Assembly (NCBI GenBank): GCA_002551355.1
Contig: NTHE01000041.1
Location: 29,563 to 72,508, forward strand
Reading direction: 5' to 3'
Length of the DNA stretch: 42,946 bases
DNA from: Streptomyces sp. man185
Lineage (GTDB): Bacteria > Actinomycetota > Actinomycetes > Streptomycetales > Streptomycetaceae
Shown: positions 6,754-15,241 of the stretch, piece after piece
How the letters are laid out: each line of letters opens with the position of its first letter
How positions within the stretch are numbered: position 1 is the first letter of the stretch
The notes under the pieces: generated by a model
Seen by the model: the letters and a program-made list of their open reading frames with translations, nothing else
Database searches by the model: none
Told to the model about the DNA's origin: nothing
Position numbers and translations under genes: made by a program

Positions 6754-7650
6754 TTACGCGGGCGCGGCGCCGAGCACCGTGGCACGGAAGGCCCCCACCA
6801 CGGGCCGCAGATCGATGCGGTGCCACGCCGCCCACAGCCGGGCGGACCCGCTGTGCCAGGGCAGTTCACGCACGGCCACGCCGGGCGCCGTGCCCCGCAC
6901 CATGCTGCGTTGCACCAGCGCCAGGCCGAACCCGGAGGCGACGAGCCCCAGCGCGGTGAGGGGCTCGGCGGCGTCCAGCGTGATGTCCGGGGTGAAGCCG
7001 GCCGCCACGCACGAAGCGACGAACGCGTCGCGCCAGCCCGGGTCGCGGCTGCTCTCCACGGCGATCCACGGCTGCCCGTCCAGATCCGCCGGTACCAGAT
7101 CCGGCTTGTCCGCCAGCGGATGGCCGCCCGGCAGCACGAGCAGCAGTGGATCCTCCAGCAGCAGCGCCGAGCGCAGATCCGGGTCGTCCTCGGCCGGCGG
7201 CTCCTGGACCAGCGCGATGTCGAGACTGCGTTGCCGCAGCCCCTCGAACTGCTCGGCGCTCTGCTGCCCGTAAAGTGCCACATGGATCCCGGGACGCTCC
7301 AGGCGCAGCGTGCGCAGTGCTGCGGGCAGGAGCCCGGTGTGCATGGCGTCCGGTACGTAGCCGACGCAGAGCCCGCCCTCTTCGCCCCGCCCGAGCCGGC
7401 GGCCCAGGTTCTCCAGTCGCCCGGCGTGGGTCAGCAGGGCCTGTGCCTCGGCGAGGAAGACGCGGCCGTCGGACGTCAGGCGGATCCGTTGCCGGTCGCG
7501 CTCGAACAGGGCCAGGCCGAGCTCCTTCTCCAGCTGGGCGATCTGCCGGCTGAGCGGCGACTGGGAGATGTGGAGCTGTTCGGCGGCTCGGCCGACGTGT
7601 TCCGTCTCGGCGACGGCGACGAAGTAGCGGAGCTGGCGGAGATCGAGCAT
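6754..7650 (-). CDS. LysR-family transcriptional regulator
   Basis: A 298-residue protein with a classical LysR winged helix-turn-helix at residues 1-60 (LRQLRYFVAVAETEHVGRAA, then HISQSPLSRQIAQLEKELG). The rest is a two-lobed substrate-binding domain, with LCVGYVPDAM opening the first lobe and a hinge around PADLDGQPWIAVE. The ATG at 7650 has AGGA at good spacing, and homology starts exactly there; an upstream in-frame ATG adds 21 unrelated residues. The aldo/keto reductase gene diverges 175 bp away, so the usual LysR arrangement of regulator and target sharing an operator is likely. The inducer cannot be inferred. Confidence 0.94.
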   Translation of the reverse strand: MLDLRQLRYFVAVAETEHVGRAAEQLHISQSPLSRQIAQLEKELGLALFERDRQRIRLTSDGRVFLAEAQALLTHAGRLENLGRRLGRGEEGGLCVGYVPDAMHTGLLPAALRTLRLERPGIHVALYGQQSAEQFEGLRQRSLDIALVQEPPAEDDPDLRSALLLEDPLLLVLPGGHPLADKPDLVPADLDGQPWIAVESSRDPGWRDAFVASCVAAGFTPDITLDAAEPLTALGLVASGFGLALVQRSMVRGTAPGVAVRELPWHSGSARLWAAWHRIDLRPVVGAFRATVLGAAPA

Positions 7651-7699
7651 GTCACGTCCTCGTGAGACCTTTGGAGACTCAAGTAAGCCCAAACAAGTC

Positions 7700-7729
7700 T
7701 TGGACAGTCTCAACGCTCGATCCTAACCT
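7700..7729 (+). promoter_or_regulatory. Promoter of the aldo/keto reductase gene
   Basis: TTGGAC (7700-7705) and TAACCT (7724-7729) are separated by 18 bases, a plausible housekeeping-type promoter reading toward the reductase at 7826. Just upstream and overlapping, GAGACT...AGTCTC and CAAG...CTTG half-sites (7672-7710) look like a LysR binding region shared with the divergent regulator gene. Confidence 0.5.
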
Positions 7730-7825
7730 CGAATGCGTAAGGCCGACAGAGCATGCGCAACCGCAACCATCCGGTTCAAAGGCGCATGAATGGTCGGCTC
7801 CTTCCCCACCCTCAAGGACGCACAC

Positions 7826-8836
7826 GTGAGCATCAGTCACCTCCTCCCCGGCCGTCTCGGCTTCGGCACCGCACCGCTCGGCAACATGTTCCGGGCGATC
7901 CCCGACGACGAGGCCGCCGCCACCGTGCAGGCCGCCTGGGACCAGGGCATCCGCTACTTCGACACCGCCCCCTTCTACGGCGCGGGCCTCTCCGAGATCC
8001 GACTCGGCGAGGTTCTCGCCCAACATCCGCGCGACGCCTACGTCCTGAGCACCAAGGTCGGCCGGGTCGTCCTGGACGAGACCGAGGACCCCGCCGCCCG
8101 CGACCTCGGCGAGAAGGGCGGGCTCTTCGAGCACGGCCGTCCCAACAAGATGATCAACGACTACAGCGCGGACGCCACCCTGCGCTCCATCGAGGACAGT
8201 CTGAAGCGGCTGCGCACCGACCGCCTGGACATCGTCTGGGTGCACGACGTCGCCCAGGACTTCTACGGCGACGAGTGGCTCGCGGCCTACGAGAGCGCCC
8301 GCACCGGCGCCTTCCGGGTGCTGACCCGGCTCCGCGAGGAAGGCGTCATCAAGGCCTGGGGCCTCGGCGTCAACAAGGTCGAGCCGCTCGAACTCACCCT
8401 CGACCTCGACGAACCGCGCCCGGACGCGTTCCTCCTCGCCGGGCGCTACACCCTCCTCGACCACGACCGCGCCCTGCAGCGGCTCCTCCCCGCAGCGGCC
8501 GAGCACGACGTCGACCTCGTCGTCGGCGGACCGTACAGCTCCGGCATTCTCGCGGGCGGGGCGCACTTCGAGTACCAGAAGGCCCCCGAGGACATCGTGG
8601 CCAAGGTCCAGCGCATCAAGGCCCTCGCCGAGCAGCACGGCATCGGCATCAAGGCCGCCGCACTTCAGTTCGCCCTGGCCCACCCGGCCACCGCGGCGGC
8701 GATCCCTGGCGCGACCAGGCCCAGCCGCATCGCCGAGGACCTCGCCGCCCTCGACGAGAAGGTCCCCGCGGCCTTCTGGGCGGCCCTGCGCGAGGAGAAG
8801 CTCATCTCCACCGACGCCCCCGTGCCCACCGCCTGA
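7826..8836 (+). CDS. Aldo/keto reductase
   Basis: A 336-residue NAD(P)H-dependent oxidoreductase with a TIM-barrel fold. The catalytic tetrad is visible: Asp and Tyr in RYFDTAPFYGAG, Lys in LSTKVGRVV and His in IVWVHDV. A C-terminal cofactor-binding region has AIPGATRPSRI. The overall pattern (LGFGTAPLGNMF start, HDV variant) resembles the D-threo-aldose/L-fucose dehydrogenase and pyridoxal dehydrogenase group of the family, so oxidation of a sugar or aldehyde is possible. The GTG at 7826 has AAGGACG 6-8 bases upstream. It is followed by an SRPBCC protein 53 bp downstream, and LysR control is likely. Confidence 0.93.
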   Translation: MSISHLLPGRLGFGTAPLGNMFRAIPDDEAAATVQAAWDQGIRYFDTAPFYGAGLSEIRLGEVLAQHPRDAYVLSTKVGRVVLDETEDPAARDLGEKGGLFEHGRPNKMINDYSADATLRSIEDSLKRLRTDRLDIVWVHDVAQDFYGDEWLAAYESARTGAFRVLTRLREEGVIKAWGLGVNKVEPLELTLDLDEPRPDAFLLAGRYTLLDHDRALQRLLPAAAEHDVDLVVGGPYSSGILAGGAHFEYQKAPEDIVAKVQRIKALAEQHGIGIKAAALQFALAHPATAAAIPGATRPSRIAEDLAALDEKVPAAFWAALREEKLISTDAPVPTA

Positions 8837-8889
8837 ACCACCCGCATCCGACAGCGACCCACCGGGCGCCGACACCTCCAGGACTCCCC

Positions 8890-9306
8890 ATGGCCCACAC
8901 CACCGCCTCCACCGAACTCCCCGTACCCGCCGACCGCGTCTGGCGGCTCATCGGCGGCTTCGACTCCCTGCCCGACTGGCTCCCGTACATCCCGACCAGC
9001 GAACCGAGCGAGGGCGGCCGCGTCCGCACCCTCGTCAACGAGGAGGGAGGCGTCATCGTCGAGCGCCTCGAAGCCTTCGACGACGCCTCGCGCAGCTACA
9101 GCTACTCCATCCTCCGGGCCCCCTTCCCGGTCACCGGATACCTGTCCACCATCACCGTGCACGAGGGTGCGACGCCCGACCGGTCGCGCGTCGAGTGGTC
9201 CGGCACCTTCACCCCGGACGGAATCGGCGACGACGAGGCCGCCGCTCTCTTCCACGGCATCTACGCCGACGGCCTCGCCGCCCTCGCGCAGTCGCTCGCC
9301 GGCTGA
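8890..9306 (+). CDS. SRPBCC-family protein
   Basis: A 138-residue protein of the START/Bet v 1-like helix-grip fold. It begins MAHTTASTELPVPADRVW, then the helix WRLIGGFDSLPDWLP, strands VRTLVNEEGGVIVERLEAF and YSYSILRAPFPVTGYLS, WSGTFTP, and a long C-terminal helix ending LAALAQSLAG. Such proteins bind hydrophobic ligands or act as polyketide cyclase/dehydrase-like enzymes. The function is not determined here. It sits 53 bp behind the aldo/keto reductase with an AGGA site and is probably in the same transcript, so the two may act on the same small molecule. Confidence 0.9.
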   Translation: MAHTTASTELPVPADRVWRLIGGFDSLPDWLPYIPTSEPSEGGRVRTLVNEEGGVIVERLEAFDDASRSYSYSILRAPFPVTGYLSTITVHEGATPDRSRVEWSGTFTPDGIGDDEAAALFHGIYADGLAALAQSLAG

Positions 9307-9312
9307 ACGCCA

Positions 9313-9341
9313 CGGGCGCCCGGACCCCCTCCGGGCGCCCG
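9313..9341 (+). terminator. Terminator after the reductase/SRPBCC operon
   Basis: CGGGCGCCCGGA (9313-9324) pairs perfectly with TCCGGGCGCCCG (9330-9341) across a CCCCC loop. It begins 7 bases after the SRPBCC stop codon and precedes the next gene's start at 9398. Confidence 0.75.
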
Positions 9342-9397
9342 GCAAGCCGGGGGAGCGGCTGTGGGACCACCCCGGCCGTCCGATAGGTTGGCCGTTC

Positions 9398-10903
9398 ATG
9401 TGGGCTATGAGCGCGGTCGGGCACCGTCGGCTGGGTGCGGCAGGATCCCTGGCGATCGTCGTCGGCGGCTGGTTCGCCGGAAAGCTGCCGGTCCATGACC
9501 CCTGGGGGCTGTGGACCGACCACGGGTCCACGGCGAAGGCAGCAGCGGCCGTCCTCACCTACGTCGGACTGACCGTGCTCGTCGTGGCCTGGTGGCAGTA
9601 CGGCAAGACCGCCTCCACCGTTCGCGACACCCTCGTCACCCTCGCCTGGTGGACGGCTCCGCTCCTGCTCGCGCCCCCGCTCTACAGCGCCGACGTCTAC
9701 AGCTACATCGCCCAGGGCTCGATGGTCGTCGAAGGGCACGACGTCTACACCGTCGGCCCCTCGGCCCTGGACCCCGGCGGAATCGGCGGCGACGCCGCCG
9801 CGAGCGTCGGCAACCACTGGCGCGACACCCCGGCCCCCTACGGACCGCTCTTTCTGCTGATCTCCGCCGCCGTCGCCTGGAGCACCGGCGGCACGATCGT
9901 CCCCGCCGTCCTGGCGATGCGACTCGTCGCGCTCGTCTCGCTCGTCCTGATCGTCCGGGCGCTGCGCCGCCTGGCGCGCGAACACGGTCACAGCGAGAGC
10001 CGCGCCCTCTGGCTGGGAGCCCTCAACCCGTTGCTGCTGATCCACGTCGTCGGCGGCGTGCACAACGACGGGCTGATGATCGGCCTGATGCTCGCCGGTT
10101 TCGTGCTCGCCCTGCGCGGAAAATGGATCGCGGGCAGCGCCCTCGTCGGCCTCGCCATGATGGTGAAGTCACCGGCGGCCGTGTCGCTCCTGTTCATCGG
10201 GGTCCTCGTGCACGCCTCCGCCTCCGGCCCCCAGTGGCGCCGCTGGGCCAAGGGGCTGTTCGCGCCCGGCCTGGTGGCCTGCGCGGTCGCCGGAGGGGCC
10301 ACGCTGGTCAGCGGCACGGGATTCGGCTGGCTCCACACCCAGGGCGTCGCCGCGAACATCCATACCGCGCTCTCCGTCACCAGTGACCTCGGCCTCGGAC
10401 TGGGCGAGCTGGCCCACCTGCTGCTGGACGTCGACGCGGAGCCGGTCAAGTCCGCCGTCCAGACGCTGGGCCTGGCCGCCGCGCTCGGCCTGATCGTCGT
10501 GCTGGCCCGCCGTGCGATGCGGGGCAGCATGACACCCGCCCACGCACTGGGCCTCTCGCTGCTCGCGCTGGTCGCCCTCTCGCCCATGGTCCAGCCCTGG
10601 TACCTGCTGTGGGGCATGGCCCTCGTCGCCGCGACCCAGCAGTACGGCCGCCTCCCCGCCGTCCTCATCGTGCTCTCGGCGGCCCTGGTGTACGAGACCC
10701 ACCCCATGGGCGCCACCCCGCCCTACGGATTCGTCCTCGCCGGCCTCGCCGTCCTCCTCGGCACCCTCGCGATCCGCCGCGCCCCCGTCGTGCCGCCCGG
10801 CGTCCGACTGCCCGGTCGGCGCAGCCCCGAGGACGCGGCGGAGCACCAGGACACCCCTGCGGCCGCCGTTTCCGCTACCCCGGCCCCGCAGAACACTCCG
10901 TAA
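9398..10903 (+). CDS. mptB: MptB-like polyprenol-phosphomannose-dependent mannosyltransferase
   Basis: A 501-residue integral membrane GT-C glycosyltransferase with about 11-13 hydrophobic helices. The MptB signature loop after the early helices is clear: LYSADVYSYIAQGSMVVEGH, then DVYTVGP and YGPLFLLISAAV. NPLLLIHVVGGVHNDGLMIG and SPMVQPWYLLWG follow. The acidic residues of the first extracytoplasmic loop (SADVYSY) are the usual catalytic position. In mycobacteria, MptB adds alpha-1,6-mannose from polyprenyl-phosphomannose to a lipoglycan core. Streptomyces homologues are less well understood, so the acceptor is unknown. The C-terminal 40 residues are a disordered Pro/Ala tail. The ATG at 9398 has only a moderate TAGGTTGG site. 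Confidence 0.87.
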   Translation: MWAMSAVGHRRLGAAGSLAIVVGGWFAGKLPVHDPWGLWTDHGSTAKAAAAVLTYVGLTVLVVAWWQYGKTASTVRDTLVTLAWWTAPLLLAPPLYSADVYSYIAQGSMVVEGHDVYTVGPSALDPGGIGGDAAASVGNHWRDTPAPYGPLFLLISAAVAWSTGGTIVPAVLAMRLVALVSLVLIVRALRRLAREHGHSESRALWLGALNPLLLIHVVGGVHNDGLMIGLMLAGFVLALRGKWIAGSALVGLAMMVKSPAAVSLLFIGVLVHASASGPQWRRWAKGLFAPGLVACAVAGGATLVSGTGFGWLHTQGVAANIHTALSVTSDLGLGLGELAHLLLDVDAEPVKSAVQTLGLAAALGLIVVLARRAMRGSMTPAHALGLSLLALVALSPMVQPWYLLWGMALVAATQQYGRLPAVLIVLSAALVYETHPMGATPPYGFVLAGLAVLLGTLAIRRAPVVPPGVRLPGRRSPEDAAEHQDTPAAAVSATPAPQNTP

Positions 10904-10913
10904 ACAAATCCCC

Positions 10914-11214
10914 TCGACGCCCGACAAGACCCTCGGTTACGCTGAGCGAGTCCTGTTGTCTCCGATAGAGGTGGACGTTGCGCATCTGAGGTCCGCGATC
11001 ATCGCGCGGTACGGCCCTGGCCCGTACACGGTCACGACGCTGTCGGCATCTCTGCCGCCCGTGACTTCCGCGTGGATGCGACCTCGGTGCTGAGCCGTCC
11101 CTCACCTTCGCAGGACTGCTTCTCCACCACTCTCCGGTCCTCCGGCCGGGTCGCCGCGTGCTGTTCGCATACGAAGCCCCTCTGTTCCCACCGCTTCCGA
11201 CTGCGAGAACCCCC
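10914..11214 (+). promoter_or_regulatory. Promoter and long leader of the ABC-F gene, with possible leader peptide
   Basis: There is no recognised gene in this 301-base stretch. TCGACG (10914-10919) and TACGCT (10938-10943) at 18-base spacing suggest a promoter with transcript start near 10950, giving a leader of about 265 bases. An AGAGGTGG site (10967-10974) precedes a minimal frame TTG CGC ATC TGA (10978-10989). A GTG at 10971 alternatively opens a 40-codon frame ending at 11093. A GTACGG/CCGTAC stem-loop follows near 11012-11030. This fits ribosome-mediated attenuation, known for several ABC-F and rRNA methylase resistance genes. All of it is predicted. Confidence 0.4.
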
Positions 11215-12891
11215 ATGAGCCATCCCACCGCGCCCGACGCCTCCGTGGCCACCTCCAACCTCACCTTCCAGTGGCCCGACGGCACGAACCTCTTCGACGG
11301 GCTCTCCCTCACCGTCCCCCGGGGCCGTACCGGTCTCGCCGGGGCCAACGGAGCCGGCAAGTCGACCCTGCTCCGGCTGTTCGCCGGGCTCCTGCGCCCC
11401 GCGTCGGGGTCCGTCACCATCGGCGGAAACCTCGCCTACCTGCCCCAGAACATCACCCTGGACACCGGCCTCCGCGTCGATGCGGCCCTCGGCATCGCCG
11501 ATCGGCGGGCCGCCCTGCGCGCCATCGAGTCCGGGGACGTACGGGAGGAGCACTTCGAGACGGTCGGCGACGACTGGGACGTCGAGGAACGCGCCCGGGC
11601 CACCCTCGGCGCCCTCGGGCTCGGGTCCATCGAACTGGACCGCACCGTAGGGCAGTTGTCCGGCGGGGAGACCGTACTGCTGCGCCTGGCCGCGCTGATC
11701 CTGGAACGCCCCGACGTCCTCCTCCTCGACGAGCCGACCAACAACCTCGACCTGTTCGCCCGCCGCAGGCTCTACGACGCCGTCGACTCCTGGCGCAGCG
11801 GGATCCTGATCGTCGTCAGCCACGACCGGGACCTGCTGGAGCGCGTCGACCGCATCGCCGAACTGCGATCGGGCTCGGTGAGCTGGTACGGGGGAGGCTG
11901 GTCCGCGTACCAGGAGGCCCTCGCCACCCAGCAGGAGGCGGCCGGGCGGATGCTGCGCGCCGCCGACGCCGACGTACGCCGACAGCAGCGCGAACTGGAG
12001 GAGACCCGGGTCAAGGTGGCCCGCCGCCAGCGTCACGACAAGAAGCTGAACGCCCAGCGGAAGGCCCCGCGCATCGTCGCCGGCGAGCGCAAGCGCTCGG
12101 CCCAGGAGTCCGGGGACCGGCTGCGCGGCCTGCACGAGGATCGACTCGACGAGGCCCGCGAGCGCAGGGAGGAAGCGGCCGAAGCCATCCGCCGGGACGC
12201 CGAGATCAAGGTGAGCCTGCCCCACACCGCGGTACCGGCGGGCCGAACCGTCCTGACGGTACGGGACCTGAGCCTCCCCTACGGTCGGCTGCGCGAGGGC
12301 AGCCTCCAGGTGAAGGGACCCGAGCGCATCGCCCTGGTCGGCCGCAACGGGGCCGGCAAGACCACCCTCCTGCGCACGCTCACCGGGGAACTGGCGCCGA
12401 GCGCCGGAGAGGCCAGGGCGGCCGTGCCGCTGAAGTTCCTTCCGCAGCGGCTGGACGTCCTCGACGACGCCCTGAGCGTCGCCGGCAACGTCGCCCGCAC
12501 CGCACCCGGCACCACCGACAACGAGATCCGCTCCCAGCTCGCCCGTTTCCTCTTCAAGGGAGCCCGTGCCGAGCAGCCGGCCGGCACCCTCTCGGGCGGC
12601 GAGCGCTTCCGGGCCGCGCTCGCGGCGACGATGCTCGCCGCCCCGGCCCCGCAGCTGCTCCTGCTGGACGAGCCGACGAACAACCTCGACCTGGCCAGTG
12701 TGCGCCAGCTGACGAGCGCCCTGGAGTCCTACGAGGGGGCCCTCGTCATCGCCAGCCACGATCTGCCGTTCCTGGAGTCCTTGGGCATCACCCGCTGGAT
12801 CCGGCTGGACGACGAACTGCGGGAGACCGACGCCGAAGAGGTCCGCGAACTGTTCGGGAGCCCGGAACCGACGCGGGCCGGCACGGCGTGA
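11215..12891 (+). CDS. ABC-F family ATPase (possible antibiotic target-protection factor)
   Basis: A 558-residue soluble protein with two ATP-binding cassettes and no membrane segment. Cassette 1 has Walker A GANGAGKST (about 43-51), signature LSGGETVLL and Walker B VLLLDEPTNNLDL. Cassette 2 has GRNGAGKTT (about 377), LSGGERFRAALA and LLLLDEPTNNLDL. Between them is a long charged helical linker (about 230-350, RRQQRELEETRVKVARRQRH), the feature that reaches the ribosomal peptidyl-transferase region in ABC-F proteins. Members either tune translation or protect ribosomes from macrolides, lincosamides or pleuromutilins. The long leader and the coupled kinase gene favour a resistance role, which is an inference. 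The start at 11215 follows a weak GCGAGAAC sequence. Confidence 0.9.
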   Translation: MSHPTAPDASVATSNLTFQWPDGTNLFDGLSLTVPRGRTGLAGANGAGKSTLLRLFAGLLRPASGSVTIGGNLAYLPQNITLDTGLRVDAALGIADRRAALRAIESGDVREEHFETVGDDWDVEERARATLGALGLGSIELDRTVGQLSGGETVLLRLAALILERPDVLLLDEPTNNLDLFARRRLYDAVDSWRSGILIVVSHDRDLLERVDRIAELRSGSVSWYGGGWSAYQEALATQQEAAGRMLRAADADVRRQQRELEETRVKVARRQRHDKKLNAQRKAPRIVAGERKRSAQESGDRLRGLHEDRLDEARERREEAAEAIRRDAEIKVSLPHTAVPAGRTVLTVRDLSLPYGRLREGSLQVKGPERIALVGRNGAGKTTLLRTLTGELAPSAGEARAAVPLKFLPQRLDVLDDALSVAGNVARTAPGTTDNEIRSQLARFLFKGARAEQPAGTLSGGERFRAALAATMLAAPAPQLLLLDEPTNNLDLASVRQLTSALESYEGALVIASHDLPFLESLGITRWIRLDDELRETDAEEVRELFGSPEPTRAGTA

Positions 12892-13460
12892 TGGGCGCCG
12901 ACCTGGGGCCCTGCGTCGTACTGATCACCGGGGTGATGGCCGCGGGCAAGTCCACCGTCGCCCAGCTGCTGGCGGAGAGCCTGCCGCGCGCGGTCCATGT
13001 GCGCGGCGACCTCTTTCGCCGGATGATCGTCTCCGGCCGCGCGGAGATGACACCCGACGAGGCGGCGGAGGCACGGAGCCAGCTCGACCTGCGTCAGCGG
13101 CTCTCCGCGCAGGTGGCCGACGCCTACGCGGATGACGGATGGACGGCCGTCGTCCAGGACATCGTGCTCGGTGAGGACCTGCCCCGCTACGTCGACAGGG
13201 TCCGTACCCGCCCGCTCCACGTCGTCGTGCTCGCCCCCTCGCCGGGAACCGTGCGCGAGCGGGAGGAGGCGCGGGGCAAGACCGGGTACGGGGCGTGGAC
13301 GGTCGAGGCGTTCGACGCGCATCTGCGGAGCGGGACGCCGCGTATCGGGCTGTGGCTGGACACATCCGGCCAGACGCCCGAGGAGACGGTTTCGGCCATC
13401 CTCGACGGACTGTGCGGTGGGGGAGGCCCGGGTGATGCGGCCCCTCAGGCCGCCTCGTAG
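12891..13460 (+). CDS. P-loop kinase / phosphotransferase-like protein
   Basis: A 189-residue nucleoside-triphosphate-binding protein. Walker A is GVMAAGKST (residues 14-22), followed by HVRGDLFRRMIVSGR, a VVQDIVLGEDLPRYVD strand-loop resembling the substrate side of chloramphenicol phosphotransferase-like kinases, and a lid with REREEARGKTGYGAW. The start codon overlaps the ABC-F stop by one base (TGATG), so the two are translationally coupled. It probably phosphorylates a small molecule. Because it is co-expressed with a ribosome-protection-type ATPase, drug phosphorylation is an attractive guess, but a nucleotide or metabolite kinase is as likely. The 3' end overlaps the convergent gene at 13445 by 16 bp. 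Confidence 0.82.
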   Translation: MGADLGPCVVLITGVMAAGKSTVAQLLAESLPRAVHVRGDLFRRMIVSGRAEMTPDEAAEARSQLDLRQRLSAQVADAYADDGWTAVVQDIVLGEDLPRYVDRVRTRPLHVVVLAPSPGTVREREEARGKTGYGAWTVEAFDAHLRSGTPRIGLWLDTSGQTPEETVSAILDGLCGGGGPGDAAPQAAS

Positions 13461-13669
13461 CTGTGGGCCCGCCCGCCCCGCCACTCCACCCAGACCGGGT
13501 TGTCGAGGATCCGGTCCGCTTCTTCGAGGCCGGCCTCGCTCAGGAACACGATCACGTCGCGGTCGCTGTGGGCCAGCCCGAGTATCTCGTCCCGGCCTTC
13601 GTAGTGCACGGTCACCCGGCGGCCGCCCGACGGGGTCGGACGGTGGATGACGATCGGGGGATTTGCCAT
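13445..13669 (-). CDS. Conserved hypothetical small protein
   Basis: A 74-residue protein beginning MANPPIVIHRPTPSGGRRVT. It has a beta-rich middle (VTVHYEGRDEILGLAHS), an acidic helix (VIVFLSEAGLEEADRIL) and DNPVWVEWRGGRAHSYEAA at the end. GGTGGAG precedes the ATG. I do not recognise a family. It is convergent with the P-loop kinase gene and overlaps its end by 16 bases. Codon composition and ribosome site support a real gene. Confidence 0.7.
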   Translation of the reverse strand: MANPPIVIHRPTPSGGRRVTVHYEGRDEILGLAHSDRDVIVFLSEAGLEEADRILDNPVWVEWRGGRAHSYEAA

Positions 13670-13785
13670 GGCTCCACCCTGCGACGCGCCCCGCCCCCTC
13701 GCATCCCCGGCCGACCTCCGTCGCGAGCGAGCCGCGGACGGCGCGGAAAAGGCTCTCGCGGCCTCCCCGGGGGCCGCGGGGGGCC

Positions 13786-14415
13786 TCACCGCCCGGCCGG
13801 AGCGAGTTCCACCGTTGTGGTGACGCGCACCAGGGAGGGGCTGCGCGGTGCGGAGCCGAACCCGAAGGCGACGGGCGGGTCGAGCGGGGCCAGCGCCCCC
13901 AGGCTCACCCCGTCCAGCTGGGCGTCGGCGGCCACGACCGGCCGCAGTCCCCGGGCCCCGTACCACTCGCGCCGTCCAGGAGCCGCCTGGCCCAGGGTGC
14001 GTACGCCGGGCATCAGCAACCGGGCCGGCACATCGCACAGTGCTGCCCAGAGCGGGCTGCGGGCGAGCGGGGCCGGTACGGCGGTCAGCAGCAGACCGAG
14101 GGCGGACCGGCGTCCGGTGCGCAGCCGCAGCCGCAGCGGTCCCGCCTCGACGTGCCAGGTGCCGTCGGCGACGCTGACTGCGGTGACGGACACGGGCACC
14201 ACCTCGATCCGGTCGAAGCAGTAGGTCGCGGCCACGAAGTCCGCGATCCGCCGGGACGGGACCAGCAGGACCCGTTCGCCGTCGGGATGCTCGACCATCA
14301 CGTCGCCGAACGCCCCGAACGGCGAGCGCGGCCAGTGCCCGACCACCAGTCGGGTGCCCGAGGAGGTCCCCACACCGGCGATCCAGCCGTCGAACCGCAG
14401 TCGCTCACCTGTCAC
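13786..14415 (-). CDS. Conserved hypothetical protein
   Basis: A 209-residue, mostly beta-strand protein without signal peptide or membrane helix. Its N-terminal half (residues 1-90: FDGWIAGVGTSSGTRLVVGH, then GDVMVEHPDGERVLLVPS and IADFVAATYCFDRIEVVPV) and C-terminal half (LRLRLRTGRRSALGLLL, then FGFGSAPRSPSLVRVTTTVE) look like a compact small-molecule-binding or enzyme fold. No catalytic motif stands out. The GTG at 14415 has no strong ribosome site, and no better start is visible. It is alone on the strand; the threonylcarbamoyl-AMP synthase-like gene lies 80 bp upstream in the same direction. Function unknown. Confidence 0.75.
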   Translation of the reverse strand: MTGERLRFDGWIAGVGTSSGTRLVVGHWPRSPFGAFGDVMVEHPDGERVLLVPSRRIADFVAATYCFDRIEVVPVSVTAVSVADGTWHVEAGPLRLRLRTGRRSALGLLLTAVPAPLARSPLWAALCDVPARLLMPGVRTLGQAAPGRREWYGARGLRPVVAADAQLDGVSLGALAPLDPPVAFGFGSAPRSPSLVRVTTTVELAPAGR

Positions 14416-14495
14416 GCCCGCCAGTCTCCCCCGTCACGGGCGGCGGGGGAGGACGGGCGACCGGCGCGGCGGACCCGGTTTCACCGCCGTACGGG

Positions 14496-15116
14496 CTACT
14501 CGAAGCGGGACGGGTCCCCGGCTCCGCGGCGGACGATCTCGGGCTCGTCACCGGAGAAGTCGATGACCGTGGTCGGCTCGGTGCCGCAGTCGCCCGAGTC
14601 GATGACGGCGTCCACCTCGTGGTCGAGCCGCTCCTTGATCTCCCAGCCCTGCGTCATCGGCTCCTCCTCGTCCGGCAGCAGCAGGGTGCTGGAGAGCAGC
14701 GGCTCGCCGAGCTCGGCGACCAGCGCCTGGGTCACGACATGGTCGGGGATGCGCACACCGACCGTCTTCTTCTTCGGGTGCCACAACTGGCGGGGGACCT
14801 CCTTCGTCGCCGGGAGGATGAAGGTGTAGCTCCCGGGCGTCGCTGCCTTGACCGCGCGGAACACGTCGTTGTCCACGCGGACGAACTGCGCCAGCTGCGC
14901 GAAGTCGTGGCACACCAGCGTGAAGTGGTGCCGGTCGTCGAGGTTCCGGATCGACTTGATCCGGCCGATGGCGTCGCGGTTGCCCAACTGGCAGCCCAGG
15001 GCGTAGCACGAGTCGGTCGGGTACGCGACGAGCGCACCGGAGCGGATGCTGTCGACCACCGTGCCGATGGTGCGGGGCTGGGGGTTTGCGGGGTGCACGT
15101 CGAAGTACTTGGCCAT
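14496..15116 (-). CDS. L-threonylcarbamoyladenylate synthase-like protein (YciO/YrdC/Sua5 type)
   Basis: A 206-residue single YrdC domain. It starts MAKYFDVHPANPQPRTIGTV and continues with IRSGALVAYPTDSCYALGC (the nucleotide/substrate loop with YPTD), IKSIRNLDDRHHFTLVC, SYTFILPATKEVPR, KTVGVRIPDH and SSTLLLPDEEEP. This is closer to the YciO subgroup, which has the same fold as the TsaC/Sua5 enzymes that make threonylcarbamoyl-AMP for the t6A modification of tRNA. YciO-type proteins are probably not the main t6A enzyme when a TsaC homologue exists elsewhere. It is monocistronic; the ATG at 15116 matches the family's usual start. Confidence 0.9.
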   Translation of the reverse strand: MAKYFDVHPANPQPRTIGTVVDSIRSGALVAYPTDSCYALGCQLGNRDAIGRIKSIRNLDDRHHFTLVCHDFAQLAQFVRVDNDVFRAVKAATPGSYTFILPATKEVPRQLWHPKKKTVGVRIPDHVVTQALVAELGEPLLSSTLLLPDEEEPMTQGWEIKERLDHEVDAVIDSGDCGTEPTTVIDFSGDEPEIVRRGAGDPSRFE

Positions 15117-15171
15117 TCGCCGAGCTTACGCGCTCGGGCAGGACCGGTAGAGCCCTGTGCACGGAAGCGTG

Positions 15172-15203
15172 AGAGGCGGACCGTCGTGCGACGGTCCGCC
15201 TCT
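15172..15203 (-). terminator. Terminator after the CNNM/CBS gene pair
   Basis: GAGGCGGACCGTCG (15173-15186) pairs perfectly with CGACGGTCCGCCTC (15189-15202), with TG between and one further A-T pair outside. It lies 39 bases beyond the minus-strand stop at 15242 and upstream of the next minus-strand gene, so it separates the two transcripts. Confidence 0.75.
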
Positions 15204-15241
15204 TCTTCCGCTTCACGCGGTGGCGTTCACCGCCGGGCCGG

